Below, one piece after another: positions 25,980 to 34,633 of a stretch of 41,203 bases of DNA (position 1 is the stretch's first letter; the number at the start of each line of letters is the position of its first letter). Both the position numbers and the translations under genes were made by a program. Source of the stretch: Glycomyces lechevalierae (GTDB lineage Bacteria > Actinomycetota > Actinomycetes > Mycobacteriales > Micromonosporaceae); NCBI RefSeq assembly GCF_027622945.1, contig NZ_JAPZVQ010000002.1:1-41203 (forward strand), read 5' to 3'. A model generated the notes under the pieces. It worked only from the letters and a program-made list of their open reading frames with translations. It searched no databases and was not told the DNA's origin.

Positions 25980-26307
25980 GACAACAACCTATCGTGAATC
26001 GCGCTTGGATGCCCAACCACAACCGGGCTCTCCACCTGTGAGTTCTCTCAGGTGGGGGGCTTCGCGGAAGAAACCCGACGAATCGCGTCCGGCGGTCGAC
26101 GGCGGCTCGGAGTGCATGCGGGCGTCGTCCTGATGCGGGCATTCCCCGCCAATGCAATTGAAATGGCGTGCAACGAATGACGGTGGCGCTCATCGCTGCG
26201 CGGCGTTCACCGCCTGCGGCGAGACTGCCGGTCGGCGGGCGTGTGTCGACGGTGCGGGCGACGGGCGGGTACGTGCGCCTGCGTGACCTGGGCTGCCTGA
26301 GCGGGAG
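25980..26307. other. Non-coding region with one small hairpin
   Basis: About 330 bases with no supported gene; frames here are Arg/Pro-rich shadows. One hairpin, CCACCTG/CAGGTGG (26032-26038 with 26049-26055), lies 53 bases upstream of the zinc-ribbon start. The part nearest 25980 should hold the promoter of that gene. Nothing else is recognised. Confidence 0.5.
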
Positions 26308-26338
26308 GGCCGGCCGCCGGAAGCCCCGGCGGCCGGCC
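26308..26338 (-). terminator. Hairpin terminator after the secreted protein gene
   Basis: A perfect 13-bp GC-only stem (26308-26320 with 26326-26338, loop AAGCC) begins 5 bases after the stop of 26344-26802 on the minus strand. Confidence 0.7.
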
Positions 26339-26343
26339 GGGCA

Positions 26344-26802
26344 CTAGCCGAGGAAGCCGGGGAGGTACCCGTGCGTGCGGTCCATCGTGTACTCGGGCTG
26401 CTCGAACGGGCCGGTCGCCCACCACTCGGTGAAGTGGCCGTCCTGGACGTTGAAGAGGGTGACCGTGACGCCGTCGTACCGGCCCTCCTCGTTCTCGATC
26501 CACCGGCCCCGGAGGGTCCCGGTCGCGATGGCGACATCGGGGCCCCACTGGACCCATTCGAGCTGGGCGCCGGTGCTGAACTCGCCCAGGACCAGGTTCA
26601 CGGGTTCGACGTCGTAGTGGACCTCGCCGCCCGGGCCGTACGTGTTGGTGACGACCGGCGTCTGGGTCGCGTGAAGGTCCGGACTGGCGGCCGGCTGGGC
26701 CGGGAAGCCGTTGTCGGCGGAGGCCGAGGACGCGGTGGCCAGGCCGCCGACGACTCCTGCGAGGGCGGTGGCCGAGGCCGCGGCGAACGCTCTTCTGCGC
26801 AT
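26344..26802 (-). CDS. Secreted protein of unknown function
   Basis: A 152-residue protein. The ATG at 26802 has AAAGGCG upstream and yields a signal peptide MRRRAFAAASATALAGVVGG ending near ASSASA-DNG; the RRRAF start could be a weak Tat signal. The mature 120 residues are beta-rich and acidic with several Trp (LEWVQWGPD, RGRWIENEEGRYDGVTVTLF, HFTEWWATGPFEQPEY). No cysteine pair or catalytic motif is seen. I do not recognise the family; a small extracellular beta-barrel or beta-sandwich is likely. Monocistronic. Confidence 0.72.
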   Translation of the reverse strand: MRRRAFAAASATALAGVVGGLATASSASADNGFPAQPAASPDLHATQTPVVTNTYGPGGEVHYDVEPVNLVLGEFSTGAQLEWVQWGPDVAIATGTLRGRWIENEEGRYDGVTVTLFNVQDGHFTEWWATGPFEQPEYTMDRTHGYLPGFLG

Positions 26803-26942
26803 GGGAACGCCTTTCTGTACGAAGGTTCTCCCTTCCCGTACGCCCGCTACCGTCGGCGAAGATGCCGCAGGCGGGCAGGGAATCGTGGTAATTCCTTGCC
26901 CGCCAACGAGTTGCAGGTCACTGGCGCGTGCTGCGCGCGCGA

Positions 26943-28520
26943 CTAGTGCGTGAAGTGCCGCGTTCCGGTCAGGTACATCGTGATCCCGGCTTCCTTGGCC
27001 GCGGCGATGACCTCTTCGTCGCGGACCGATCCGCCCGGCTGCACGACGGCCTTGACGCCGCCGTCGATGAGGATCTGGAGGCCGTCGGCGAACGGGAAGA
27101 ACGCGTCGGAGGAGGCGACCGAGCCGGCCGCCCGCTCGCCGGCGCGCTCGACCGCGAGCTTCGCGGAGTCGACGCGGTTGACCTGGCCCATGCCGACACC
27201 GACCGAGGCGCCGCCGGAGGCGAGCAGGATCGCGTTCGACTTCACCGAACGCACGGCGCGCCAAGCGAAGGCGAGGTCGGCGAGGGTCGCGTCGTCGGCG
27301 GCATCGCCCGTGGCGAGGGTCCAGTTGGCCGGGTCGTCGCCGCCGGCGTCGATGCGGTCGGGGCGCTGCGCGAGCACGCCGCCGGAGATCGGCTTGAGCT
27401 CGAGCTCGGCCGGGACCCATTCGGGGGCGCGGAGCAGGCGGATGTTCTTCTTCGCCGAGAGGATCGTCAGCGCTTCCTCGGTGAACGACGGCGCGACGAC
27501 GACCTCGGTGAAGATCTCGGCGATCTGCGCGGCGGCCTGCGCGTCGATCTCGCCGTTGGCGGCGATGACGCCGCCGAAGGCGCTCACCGGGTCGCATTCG
27601 TGGGCGGCGCGGTGCGCGGCGGCGATCGAGTCGCCGACGGCGATGCCGCACGGGTTGGCGTGCTTGATGATCGCGACGCACGGCTCGGTGAAGTCGTGCG
27701 CGGCGCGCCAGGCGGCGTCCGCGTCGGTGTAGTTGTTGAAGCTCATGGCCTTGCCGTGCAGCTGCTCGGCCTGCGCGAGCCCGGCCGCGCCCGGCGCGGC
27801 GTAGACGGCGGCGGCCTGGTGCGGGTTCTCGCCGTAGCGGAGGTCCGCGAGCTTCGTCATCGGGACGGCCTGGAAGTCCGGCAGTGCGTCCTCAGTGGAC
27901 TGCCCCGCTTCGGCGGAGCCTGCGGAGCCGTCAATTTGTTGAGAGAGCCAGGTGGCGACGGCCGCGTCGTAGGTCGCGAGGTGCGCGAAGGCCTTGGCGG
28001 CCAGGCGGAGCCGCTCGGCGGCGGTGGTGCCCTCGACGGCGGCGGTGCGCACGAGGTCGTAGTCGGCGGGGTCGACGACGACCGCGACGTTCGCGTGGTT
28101 CTTGGCGGCGCCGCGGGTCATGGAGGGCCCGCCGACGTCGATCTTCTCGACGATGTCGTCGAAGCCCGCGCCGGAGGCGACGGTGTCCTGGAACGGGTAG
28201 AGGTTGCCCACGAACAGGTCGAACGCCTCGATGCCGAGCTCGTCGAGCTGCTGGCGGTGGGATTCGCGGCGCACGTCCGCGAGCATCCCGGCGTGGACCT
28301 TCGGGTGGAGGGTCTTCACGCGGTCGTCGAGGATCTCGGGGAAGCCCGTGAGGTCTTCGACCTTGGTGACGGGGATCCCGGCCTCGGCGATCCGCGCGGC
28401 GGTCGAGCCGGTCGAGACGAGCTGGACGCCCGCCTTGTGGAGGTCTGCGGCGAGTTCGACGATGCCGGTCTTGTCGAACACTGAGATGAGGGCTCGCTGA
28501 ATGCGCTTCCGCTCGGACAT
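26943..28520 (-). CDS. purH: Bifunctional AICAR transformylase / IMP cyclohydrolase
   Basis: A 525-residue enzyme catalysing the last two steps of IMP synthesis. The N-terminal cyclohydrolase (MGS-like fold) shows [30 protein letters not shown] and [12 protein letters not shown]. The transformylase part has [54 protein letters not shown] and [11 protein letters not shown], the conserved folate and AICAR site residues. Length is normal. A good AGGAG lies 10 bases upstream of the ATG at 28520. A ZTP riboswitch (28543-28630) precedes it, which fits because its substrate AICAR-ribotide (ZMP) accumulates when 10-formyl-THF is short. Confidence 0.97.
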   Translation of the reverse strand: MSERKRIQRALISVFDKTGIVELAADLHKAGVQLVSTGSTAARIAEAGIPVTKVEDLTGFPEILDDRVKTLHPKVHAGMLADVRRESHRQQLDELGIEAFDLFVGNLYPFQDTVASGAGFDDIVEKIDVGGPSMTRGAAKNHANVAVVVDPADYDLVRTAAVEGTTAAERLRLAAKAFAHLATYDAAVATWLSQQIDGSAGSAEAGQSTEDALPDFQAVPMTKLADLRYGENPHQAAAVYAAPGAAGLAQAEQLHGKAMSFNNYTDADAAWRAAHDFTEPCVAIIKHANPCGIAVGDSIAAAHRAAHECDPVSAFGGVIAANGEIDAQAAAQIAEIFTEVVVAPSFTEEALTILSAKKNIRLLRAPEWVPAELELKPISGGVLAQRPDRIDAGGDDPANWTLATGDAADDATLADLAFAWRAVRSVKSNAILLASGGASVGVGMGQVNRVDSAKLAVERAGERAAGSVASSDAFFPFADGLQILIDGGVKAVVQPGGSVRDEEVIAAAKEAGITMYLTGTRHFTH

Positions 28521-28542
28521 GAATGCACTGCTCCTGATGGTC

Positions 28543-28630
28543 TAATGACTGCGGCCCAGGCGTTCGACCGCAGTAACAGGTTCAGCAGTGCCGCTCCCTG
28601 GTGGTGCTCCACCTGCGAACGTCTCAGAAG
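28543..28630 (-). ncRNA. ZTP (pfl motif) riboswitch upstream of purH
   Basis: On the minus strand the purH leader contains GTTCGCAGGTGG, a hairpin (28600-28613) closed by CCACC, then AGGGAGCGG, and about 30 bases later the near-invariant CGCCTGGGC (28562-28554). This spacing and the core blocks match the ZTP-sensing pfl RNA, where the 3' CGCC-KGGGC element forms the ligand site with the upstream GGGAGCG junction. It ends about 23 bases before the purH start, and AGGAG lies just downstream, suggesting translational or terminator control. Recognised from memory of the consensus; boundaries approximate. Confidence 0.8.
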
Positions 28631-28638
28631 GTCCCCCC

Positions 28639-29283
28639 TCAACAACGAGCTGCCCGGTCCGTGCCACGGGAAACCTCGAAAGACGTCACTCGCCAGTCGC
28701 GACCAGCCGAGCGTAACACGGCCGCTCCGCTGTCCGCCTCCGCGACCGAACGCGCCGGTGAGGACCGCCACCAGCGGCGGGACGCGAGGGCGCCGAGCAG
28801 CGCGCCCAGGGCGTTCAGCAGGACGTCGTCGATCGACGCGACCCGGCCGGTCCCGAACGCGAACTGCGCGGCCTCGACCAGCGCCGCGCCCGCGGCCCCG
28901 CCGAGGAACACCGCGAGGAGCCCGACGCGGAAGCGCAGCGGGACGAAGACCCCGGCGAGGAAGCACAGCAGGAGGTTCCCGACCAGCTGCTCGACGATCG
29001 TGCGGGGGTCCGCGCCGGCGAGTTCGAGCAGGTCGGCGAACGGGACGAGCTGCAGCCCGCCGTCCCCGCCTCGCGGCGTGAGCACGAGGAACAGCCACGG
29101 CAAGGTCCCGGCGACGGCGCCGACCTCCGCGACGGAGTACCGCCAGGCGGAACGGCGCGGGACGCCGCGCCCGGTCCGGACGGACGCGAGGAGCCAGGCG
29201 GTGAGCAACCCCAACGGCACCAGCGCGATCGAGGCCAGGACGGTCGTCGTCTCGAGCGCGTTGATCGAAAGCGGAGGGGTCAT
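28639..29283 (-). CDS. VanZ-like family membrane protein
   Basis: A 214-residue protein with four to five hydrophobic segments (about 10-32, 50-68, 95-116, 122-140 and 150-172). The VanZ-like pattern is visible: LQLVPFADLLELAG with NLLLCFLAGVFVPLRFR, then AALVEAAQFAFGTGRVASID and DVLLNALGALLGAL, matching the ExxQ...GR-x-x-s-x-D-x-x-x-N signature. The last 40 residues are polar. It sits between purN and purH; the stop at 28639 is right before the purH riboswitch. Members are linked to teicoplanin tolerance in enterococci, but most actinobacterial ones have no known role. Confidence 0.82.
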   Translation of the reverse strand: MTPPLSINALETTTVLASIALVPLGLLTAWLLASVRTGRGVPRRSAWRYSVAEVGAVAGTLPWLFLVLTPRGGDGGLQLVPFADLLELAGADPRTIVEQLVGNLLLCFLAGVFVPLRFRVGLLAVFLGGAAGAALVEAAQFAFGTGRVASIDDVLLNALGALLGALASRRWWRSSPARSVAEADSGAAVLRSAGRDWRVTSFEVSRGTDRAARC

Positions 29284-29338
29284 GCCCGGAACCCTAGCCG
29301 AGCCCGGCCCGCTCGCCCAGGGCGATCAGCGGTGCAGG

Positions 29339-29962
29339 TCAGCCGAGGCGGACCCGGGTGCCTTCGACCTTCCAGCCGTCGCGGACCATGCGGCCGACGG
29401 AGGCGACGAGCTGGGCGCGTTCGGCTTCCTTGATGCGCTCGGTGAGGGTGTCGACGGTGTCGTCGTCCTCGACCGGGACCGCGCACTGGGCGATGATCGG
29501 GCCGGTGTCGACGCCCGCGTCGCAGATGAAGAGGGTCGCGCCCGCGAGTTTGACGCCGGCGGCGAGGGCTTCGCCCGGGCCGTTCATGCCGGGGAAGGCC
29601 GGGAGCAGCGAGTTGTGGGTGTTGATGTAGCGGCCGGGGAAGGCCGCGAGGAAGCGGGGGCCGCAGAGCTTGAGGAACCCGGCGGAGACGACGAGGTCGG
29701 GCTCGTAGGAGGCGACGTCCTCGGTGAGGGCCTGGTCCCAGGCGTCGCGGTCGGGGTAGTCCTTGACGCGGTGAACGAATTGGGGGATGCCGGCCTTCTC
29801 GGCGCGTTCGGCGCCGTAGGTGCCGTCCCGGTCGGCGCCGACGGCCACGACTTCGGCCCCGTAGGCGGGGTCGGCGCAGGCGTCGATGAGGGCCTGGAGG
29901 TTCGAGCCGGAGCCGGAGACGAGGACGACGAGTCGCTTCGGGGCAGCGTGCGCAGTGGTCAC
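29339..29962 (-). CDS. purN: Phosphoribosylglycinamide formyltransferase
   Basis: A 207-residue enzyme that transfers the formyl group of 10-formyl-THF to GAR in purine synthesis. It starts at a GTG (29962). LVVLVSGSGSNLQALID is the phosphate-binding N-terminus; INTHNSLLPAFPG carries catalytic Asn114 and His116, and DAGVDTGPIIAQ carries Asp152, equivalent to Asn106, His108 and Asp144 of the E. coli enzyme. The usual HPxLLP reads HNSLLP here. The start overlaps a TGA (29959-29961) that would be the natural stop of the upstream DUF6350 gene in another frame. Purine gene pair with purH downstream. Confidence 0.93.
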   Translation of the reverse strand: MTTAHAAPKRLVVLVSGSGSNLQALIDACADPAYGAEVVAVGADRDGTYGAERAEKAGIPQFVHRVKDYPDRDAWDQALTEDVASYEPDLVVSAGFLKLCGPRFLAAFPGRYINTHNSLLPAFPGMNGPGEALAAGVKLAGATLFICDAGVDTGPIIAQCAVPVEDDDTVDTLTERIKEAERAQLVASVGRMVRDGWKVEGTRVRLG

Positions 29963-31316
29963 GTGAGTACGGTAACGCGTCGTCGCGGTTCGGCGCGGGT
30001 TCGGGGATGACCACCGTGTCCCTCCGCACCAGCTCGGCCTCGGCGGCGCGGCGGTGGACGGCGAAGAGGCGGGCGATGAGGGCCGCGCCGACGAGGCCGA
30101 TGAGGAACTGGACGGCGGCGATGCCGGCGACCGCGAGCGGGTCCGGCCCGAGGTCGGCCATGAGGTTCGCCCCGGCCGCGCCCCCGGAGAGATAGGAGAG
30201 GACGCCGAGGACGGCCGCGGCGGTCCCGGCGGCGACGATCCCGGCGGTGGTGACGCGCGGGACGCGCAGGTCCGGGGAGCGGTAGGTGAGGATGACGCCG
30301 AAGACGGCCGCGAGCATCAGCGGGAGTCCGATGAGGATGGTCGCGTAGGAGGGCAGCGGCCCGCCGGGGACGGCCGCGAAGACGGGGAAGGCCGGGAGCG
30401 GCCCGAGTTCGACCATGGAGGCCTGGACGGCGGTGCCCGCGCCGACGGCGAAGCCGGGCCCGGTGATGTACGCGGCGGCCCAGACGGCGCAGTTGGGCAG
30501 GTAGAGCAGGCTGAGGACCGCGACGATCCAGGACTCGGATCCGTAGAGCCCCAAGGTGTCCGCGACGACCGGGCCCCGCACCGCGATCGCGGCGCCGGTC
30601 GCGGCGGCGCCGCAGGCGAGGAGCGCCCCGGCGGTGATCATGCCGGTGCGCAGGCCGCGCCGCATCCACACCGAGGCGGCGTCCCACGGGAGGACCCCGG
30701 CTTCGCGGGCGGAGCCGAACGCGGTGGCGGCGACGATGAGCGGCACGGCGTGCAGCAGCGCCGTCACCAGGTCGACTTCGAAAGGCCCGGTGGTGGAGAG
30801 GGCTGCCGCGCCGGCGACGAGTCCGGTGTAGAGGATCGTGATGAGTCCCGCGGCGGCGCGCACGGCGGCGGCGTCGCGGCCGCCGATGGCGCGGGTGGTC
30901 CCGGCGGCGGCCTTGGCGAGCCGCCAGAACACGACCAGGGTCAGTGCGAGCGGGGCGACGCTGAGGTGGAGCGGTCCGATGTCGACGGGCACGCCGTGCC
31001 CGGAGAGCCAGGCGATCCCGGCGGCGGCCGCGACGGAGGCGACGGACCCTTCGGCGCCGGCCTGCCACCAGCCGAGGATGACGATCACGAGGATCGGCGT
31101 GAAGACCACCGTGGCGGCCCAGACGGTCGTGGCGAGCGCGGACGCGAAGAGCGCTCGCGGGCGTTTCGGCCTGGTGCGCTTGGCGTATGCGGCGGTGTCG
31201 ACGACTTCGGTGGGGGCCGTGCGGCCGCGCGGCGGGGCGTCCACGGCCGCACCGTCCGCGCGGCGGGGGTCGCTGATGCGCCCCTTCGGCGACGCTTGCG
31301 AGCCGTCGATCGGCAC
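29959..31316 (-). CDS. DUF6350 polytopic membrane protein (stop displaced, possible C-terminal frameshift)
   Basis: The protein has about ten hydrophobic segments over some 440 residues and precedes purN-purH, the position of the actinobacterial DUF6350 family. A GTG at 31316 is chosen as start (alternatives near 31370 or the ATG at 31490). Segments such as GTTRAIGGRDAAAVRAAAGL and FGVILTYRSPDLRVPRV separate the helices. The coding frame looks right to about 29985 (VVIPEPAPNRDD) but has no stop there: it runs through all of purN to 29280. The TGA that overlaps the purN GTG (29959) is in a different frame, so a one-base indel near the end is likely. End coordinate given is that TGA; the literal open frame is 29280-31316. 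Confidence 0.7.
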
Positions 31317-31488
31317 GGTGTCCCGCTGTGCGGACCCTGCTCTGCCAGGGCGTCGGTTCGGTCGTCGCTCCACGCCGACCAGTCTGTCACAGCCGGGCAC
31401 GTGGAGGACGGTTCCCGTCCACGGCTTCGGAATGCGAGGATGGCAATCGAACGTCCGGCTACTGGGGCCGGCCGGGAGGAGGCAGCAC

Positions 31489-31926
31489 ATGGAAGGTCCG
31501 GGCGACTTCTACGCGACGGTCGACGTGGTCGACGTGGTCGACGGGGACACGTTCCGCGCGGTCATCGACGGCGAGAAGGTCCGCGTGCGCATCATGGGGA
31601 TCAACTCCCCCGAGTCCGGCGGCTTCCGCGAGGAGGAGGACTGGGGCGCCGAGGCGAAGGTCTACGCGCGCAACAAGCTCGAGGGCCGCACCGTGCACCT
31701 CTTCACCGACCCGGGCGACCCGGCCTACGACCAGTACGACCGCCTCCTCATGCACGTGGTCATGGAGAACGGCATGAACTACGCGGTCCTCGCGGTCGCG
31801 GAGGGCATGGCGCACACGTACATCCTGCGCCACCAGGAACTCGTCATCGGCGACACGCTGCGCAAGGCGGAGAAGCTGGCGAAGGCCGAGCGGCGCGGCA
31901 TGTGGGCCTCCAAGGCCCACGACTGA
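31489..31926 (+). CDS. Thermonuclease (SNase-like) family protein
   Basis: A 145-residue protein; GGGAGGAGG lies 8 bases before the ATG. The SNase fold pattern is seen: VDVVDGDTFRAVIDGEKVRV, then RIMGINSPES with the Arg and the acidic residue of the active site, and YDQYDRLLMHVVMENGMNYA, ending RRGMWASKA (the family RGLW/RGMW end). There is no signal peptide or lipobox, unlike most secreted thermonucleases, so a cytosolic role is suggested. The second catalytic Arg region, usually YGR, is YDR here. It diverges from the DUF6350 gene. Confidence 0.85.
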   Translation: MEGPGDFYATVDVVDVVDGDTFRAVIDGEKVRVRIMGINSPESGGFREEEDWGAEAKVYARNKLEGRTVHLFTDPGDPAYDQYDRLLMHVVMENGMNYAVLAVAEGMAHTYILRHQELVIGDTLRKAEKLAKAERRGMWASKAHD

Positions 31927-31932
31927 CGCACG

Positions 31933-31979
31933 CGCGAACGCGGGCGCTCCCTTGAGGAAAGGGAGCGCCCGCGTTCGCG
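31933..31979 (+). terminator. Long hairpin terminator after the SNase-like gene
   Basis: A perfect 21-bp stem (31933-31953 with 31959-31979, loop GAGGA) starts 7 bases past the stop and is followed by TTCGT. It is one of the two strongest hairpins in the window. Confidence 0.85.
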
Positions 31980-32272
31980 TTCGTCAGGCTTCGGAGGTCG
32001 CCGGCTCCTGCACTCCGACGGTCGCGGGCGTACAGCCACGGCTGCACCGCCGCCGCGATGATGCCGCCGACGAGCGACGCGACGAGGAACACCCGCACGT
32101 GGTCGAGCGGCGTGCCCCCGGAGAACAGCGCTATGACAACGAATGCGCAGCCGCCGGCCCCCGGTCAGGACAGGCCGAGCTTGAGCAGCAGCGCTCGATC
32201 CAGGCTTTCGATCTCATCGAACTCCAATGCGCCCATGAAGTCACCGAGTCGCCCGTGGTCGGTACGGCCTGG
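31980..32272 (-). other. Intergenic region with possible decayed coding fragments
   Basis: About 290 bases without an intact gene. On the minus strand a frame starting at a GTG (32098) begins MRVFLVASLVGGIIAAAVQP, a convincing membrane helix, but its natural-looking end (VQEPATSEA then TGA near 31980) lies in a neighbouring frame. Just upstream, 32242-32163 reads MGALEFDEIESLDRALLLKL and ends at a TGA, like a C-terminal fragment. Both may be remnants of lost genes; alternatively chance. GC is slightly lower at 32130-32230. Confidence 0.35.
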
Positions 32273-32920
32273 TCAGGCGCGTTCGAGATAGTGGAGGACG
32301 GCGGCGACGCGGCGGTCGGTCTGGTCGTCCGGGGTGAGGTCGAGCTTGAGGAAGATGTTGCGGATGTGCTTGTGGACGGCGTTCTCGGTGATGAAGAGGC
32401 GCTGGGCGATCGCCTGGTTGCCGAGGCCTTCGGCCATGACCGAGAGGACCTCCTTCTCGCGCGGCGTCAACCGCTCGATCGGGTCGTCGGCGCGGCGCTG
32501 CGCGAACAGCTGGGCCACGACCTCGGGGTCGATCGCGGTGCCGCCCTTGGCGACACGGTGGAGCGCCTCGACGAAGGCGTCGACGCGGCCGACGCGTTCC
32601 TTCAGGAGGTAGCCGACGCTGCGCGCGCCGTCCGCGAGGAGGTCCGTGGCGAAGCTCTGCTCCACGTAGGCGGAGAGGACGAGGACCGCGAGGCCCGGGT
32701 GGGCGCGGCGGGCGGCGACGGCCGCTTTGATGCCCTCATCGGTGTGGGTCGGCGGCATCCGCACGTCCACGACCGCGATCTCGGGCCGGTGCTCCTCGAC
32801 GGCGGCGAGGAACTCCTCGGGCCCGCCGACGGTGGCGACGACCTCGAAGCCCTCGCCTTGGAGGACGAGGTTCAGGCCCTCGCGCAGGAGGAAGTCGTCC
32901 TCGGCGATCACGATCCGCAT
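32273..32920 (-). CDS. LuxR/NarL-type response regulator
   Basis: A 215-residue cytosolic regulator. The receiver domain (1-120) has IAEDD at residues 5-9, phosphoacceptor Asp52 in AVVDVRMPP, Ser/Thr at VLVLSAYVE and Lys at GYLLKERVG. The C-terminal LuxR helix-turn-helix (about 148-210) reads LTPREKEVLSVMAEGLGNQA, IAQRLFITENAVHKHIRNIF. The start at 32920 lies 13 bases inside the 3' end of the kinase gene, so the two are coupled. The likely target is the divergent ABC transporter operon at 34406-37899. Confidence 0.95.
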   Translation of the reverse strand: MRIVIAEDDFLLREGLNLVLQGEGFEVVATVGGPEEFLAAVEEHRPEIAVVDVRMPPTHTDEGIKAAVAARRAHPGLAVLVLSAYVEQSFATDLLADGARSVGYLLKERVGRVDAFVEALHRVAKGGTAIDPEVVAQLFAQRRADDPIERLTPREKEVLSVMAEGLGNQAIAQRLFITENAVHKHIRNIFLKLDLTPDDQTDRRVAAVLHYLERA

Positions 32921-34215
32921 GGCAGCTCCACTCTGATCTCGGTCGGCCCGCCGGCGGGGCTCTGGACGGCCACGGTCCCGTCGAGCGCTTCGACGCGCCG
33001 CGCGATGCCCGCGAGGCCGGAGCCTCCGGCGGCGTCGGCGCCGCCGCGGCCGTCGTCGGACACGGTGACCGTGAGCGTATTCCCCTTGCGCCGCACCTCC
33101 ACCGAGGCACTGGACGCACGGGAGTGCTTGGCCACGTTCGTCAGGGACTCGGCGACCACGAAGTACGCGGTGGCCTCGACGCTCGCCGGGCAGCGGCCCT
33201 CCACGTCGACCTCGAGCGTGCACGGCACCGCGCAGTCGGAGGCCAGCGCGCTGAGCGCTCCGGCGAGGCCGCGGTCCTCGAGGACGGGCGGGAGGATCGA
33301 GCGGACGACGGCGCGCAGTTCGGCGAGCGCGCCTTCGACGGTGTCCTGGGCGCGTTCGAGGATCTGGTCGGCGCGTTTCGGGTCGCGTTCGATCTCGCGG
33401 CGGGCCGCGCCGATGAGGACGTTGACGCCGACGATGCGGTTCTGCGCGCCGTCGTGCAGGGCCCGTTCGATGCGGCGCAGTTCGACGGCGTGCGCGTCGA
33501 GGGCGGCGGCGCGGGTGGCGGTGAGGCGCGCGACCTTCTCGGAGAGGTCCATGCCGGGGTCGGGGCCGAGGAACGCGACGCCGGGGCGGGCCTGGAGGTC
33601 GAGGATCTTGGTGCCGTAGAGGATCCAGAGGGCGAACACGGCAACGCCGGTCGCGCAGCCGAGGAGCGCGGCGGTCGCGGTGTCGGCGGAGACCAGGCCG
33701 TTGAGGATGTTCTGCTCGGAGTCGGGGGCGAAGACCCACCACAGCGGGTAGGTGACGTCGTGGACGGCGGTGAAGGGCATCTGGAGGAGCAGCGCGCCGA
33801 GGATGAGGCCCCAGGTGCCGTGGATGGCGAGCCAGGTGAGGTCGCGGCGCACGCTCGGGTCGGCCCTGAGCTCGCGGAACGTGCGCGGCGTGTCGATGTA
33901 GGGCCCGAGGTAGGGGGTCTTGACCTCGTGGCCGAGGCGGCGCAGGCGGGCGCGTTCGAGCCCCGCGACGGTGCGCACCCAGCGGGCCATGGGGCGGATG
34001 AGGAACCGGCCGATGCCGAGGAACGCGAGCACGGTGGTGAGCAGGAGCAGGGGGATCGTGTACAGCGCGAGGAACGCGAAGCCGGCGCCGACGATGCCGT
34101 ACCCGGTGGCGCGCAGGGCCGCGAGGAGCAGCGCCCACAGGTCCGCGGCCTCGCCTTCGGGGCGCACCTGCGCGTCGATCCAGGCCTTGGCCCGCCGCAT
34201 CCGCTCGCGGATCAT
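32908..34215 (-). CDS. Sensor histidine kinase (HisKA_3, NarL-partner type)
   Basis: A 435-residue membrane kinase. The ATG at 34215 was chosen for the AAAGGGGG site just upstream; the longer frame to 34344 lacks one. Four hydrophobic segments (about 37-57, 60-75, 127-150 and 178-200) form the putative sensor domain common in actinobacterial kinases of this group. The H-box is RRIERALHDGAQNRIVGVN with phosphoacceptor His254; residue 253 is Leu in ALHDGAQ, normal for HisKA_3. The ATPase domain shows ESLTNVAKHS (N-box) and VSDDGRGG, then GSGLAGIARRVEALDG. It phosphorylates the adjacent regulator. The signal is unknown, perhaps envelope stress or an antimicrobial. Confidence 0.94.
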   Translation of the reverse strand: MIRERMRRAKAWIDAQVRPEGEAADLWALLLAALRATGYGIVGAGFAFLALYTIPLLLLTTVLAFLGIGRFLIRPMARWVRTVAGLERARLRRLGHEVKTPYLGPYIDTPRTFRELRADPSVRRDLTWLAIHGTWGLILGALLLQMPFTAVHDVTYPLWWVFAPDSEQNILNGLVSADTATAALLGCATGVAVFALWILYGTKILDLQARPGVAFLGPDPGMDLSEKVARLTATRAAALDAHAVELRRIERALHDGAQNRIVGVNVLIGAARREIERDPKRADQILERAQDTVEGALAELRAVVRSILPPVLEDRGLAGALSALASDCAVPCTLEVDVEGRCPASVEATAYFVVAESLTNVAKHSRASSASVEVRRKGNTLTVTVSDDGRGGADAAGGSGLAGIARRVEALDGTVAVQSPAGGPTEIRVELPCGS

Positions 34216-34405
34216 CCACGCCCCCTTTCCCAGGTCGTCCGGTCGACTCTGAAAGCTACCCGGCGCCGCCCGGATCGTCGGTAGAGCTGGCTGTACCACC
34301 GGGCCTGCACCAGGCCCCACCTGCGATCGGCAAGCCAGCCGCATTGGGCGGGAGGCCGTTTCGCCATAGCGTTCTCCTCAACCGATCCCGTTGGGGGGAA
34401 CCATC

Positions 34406-34633
34406 ATGAACGACCAGTACCGCATCACCGAGACGCCGCCGCAACAGCAGGCGGTCGGGCACTTCACGATCATGACCGTCGTGCTGTGGATCGGCGTCGT
34501 CGCCGGCGCCGTCCTCAACACCGGCCTGCAGGCCGTGGGGCTGCCGCTCGTGGCCGTCCCGTTCGGGGCGGTCGCCGTGGCCTGCGGCATCGCGCTCATC
34601 GTGCGGGCCGTGAAGATGCGGGGACGCCGATGA
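34406..34633 (+). CDS. Small two-helix membrane protein leading the ABC operon
   Basis: A 75-residue protein with TTGGGGGGAA before the ATG at 34406. A polar N-terminus is followed by two hydrophobic helices (about 22-44 and 48-68) and a basic end KMRGRR. The stop overlaps the ABC ATPase start (ATGA at 34630-34633), so it is the first gene of the operon. No family is recognised; it may be an accessory or stabilising subunit of the transporter. Confidence 0.75.
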   Translation: MNDQYRITETPPQQQAVGHFTIMTVVLWIGVVAGAVLNTGLQAVGLPLVAVPFGAVAVACGIALIVRAVKMRGRR

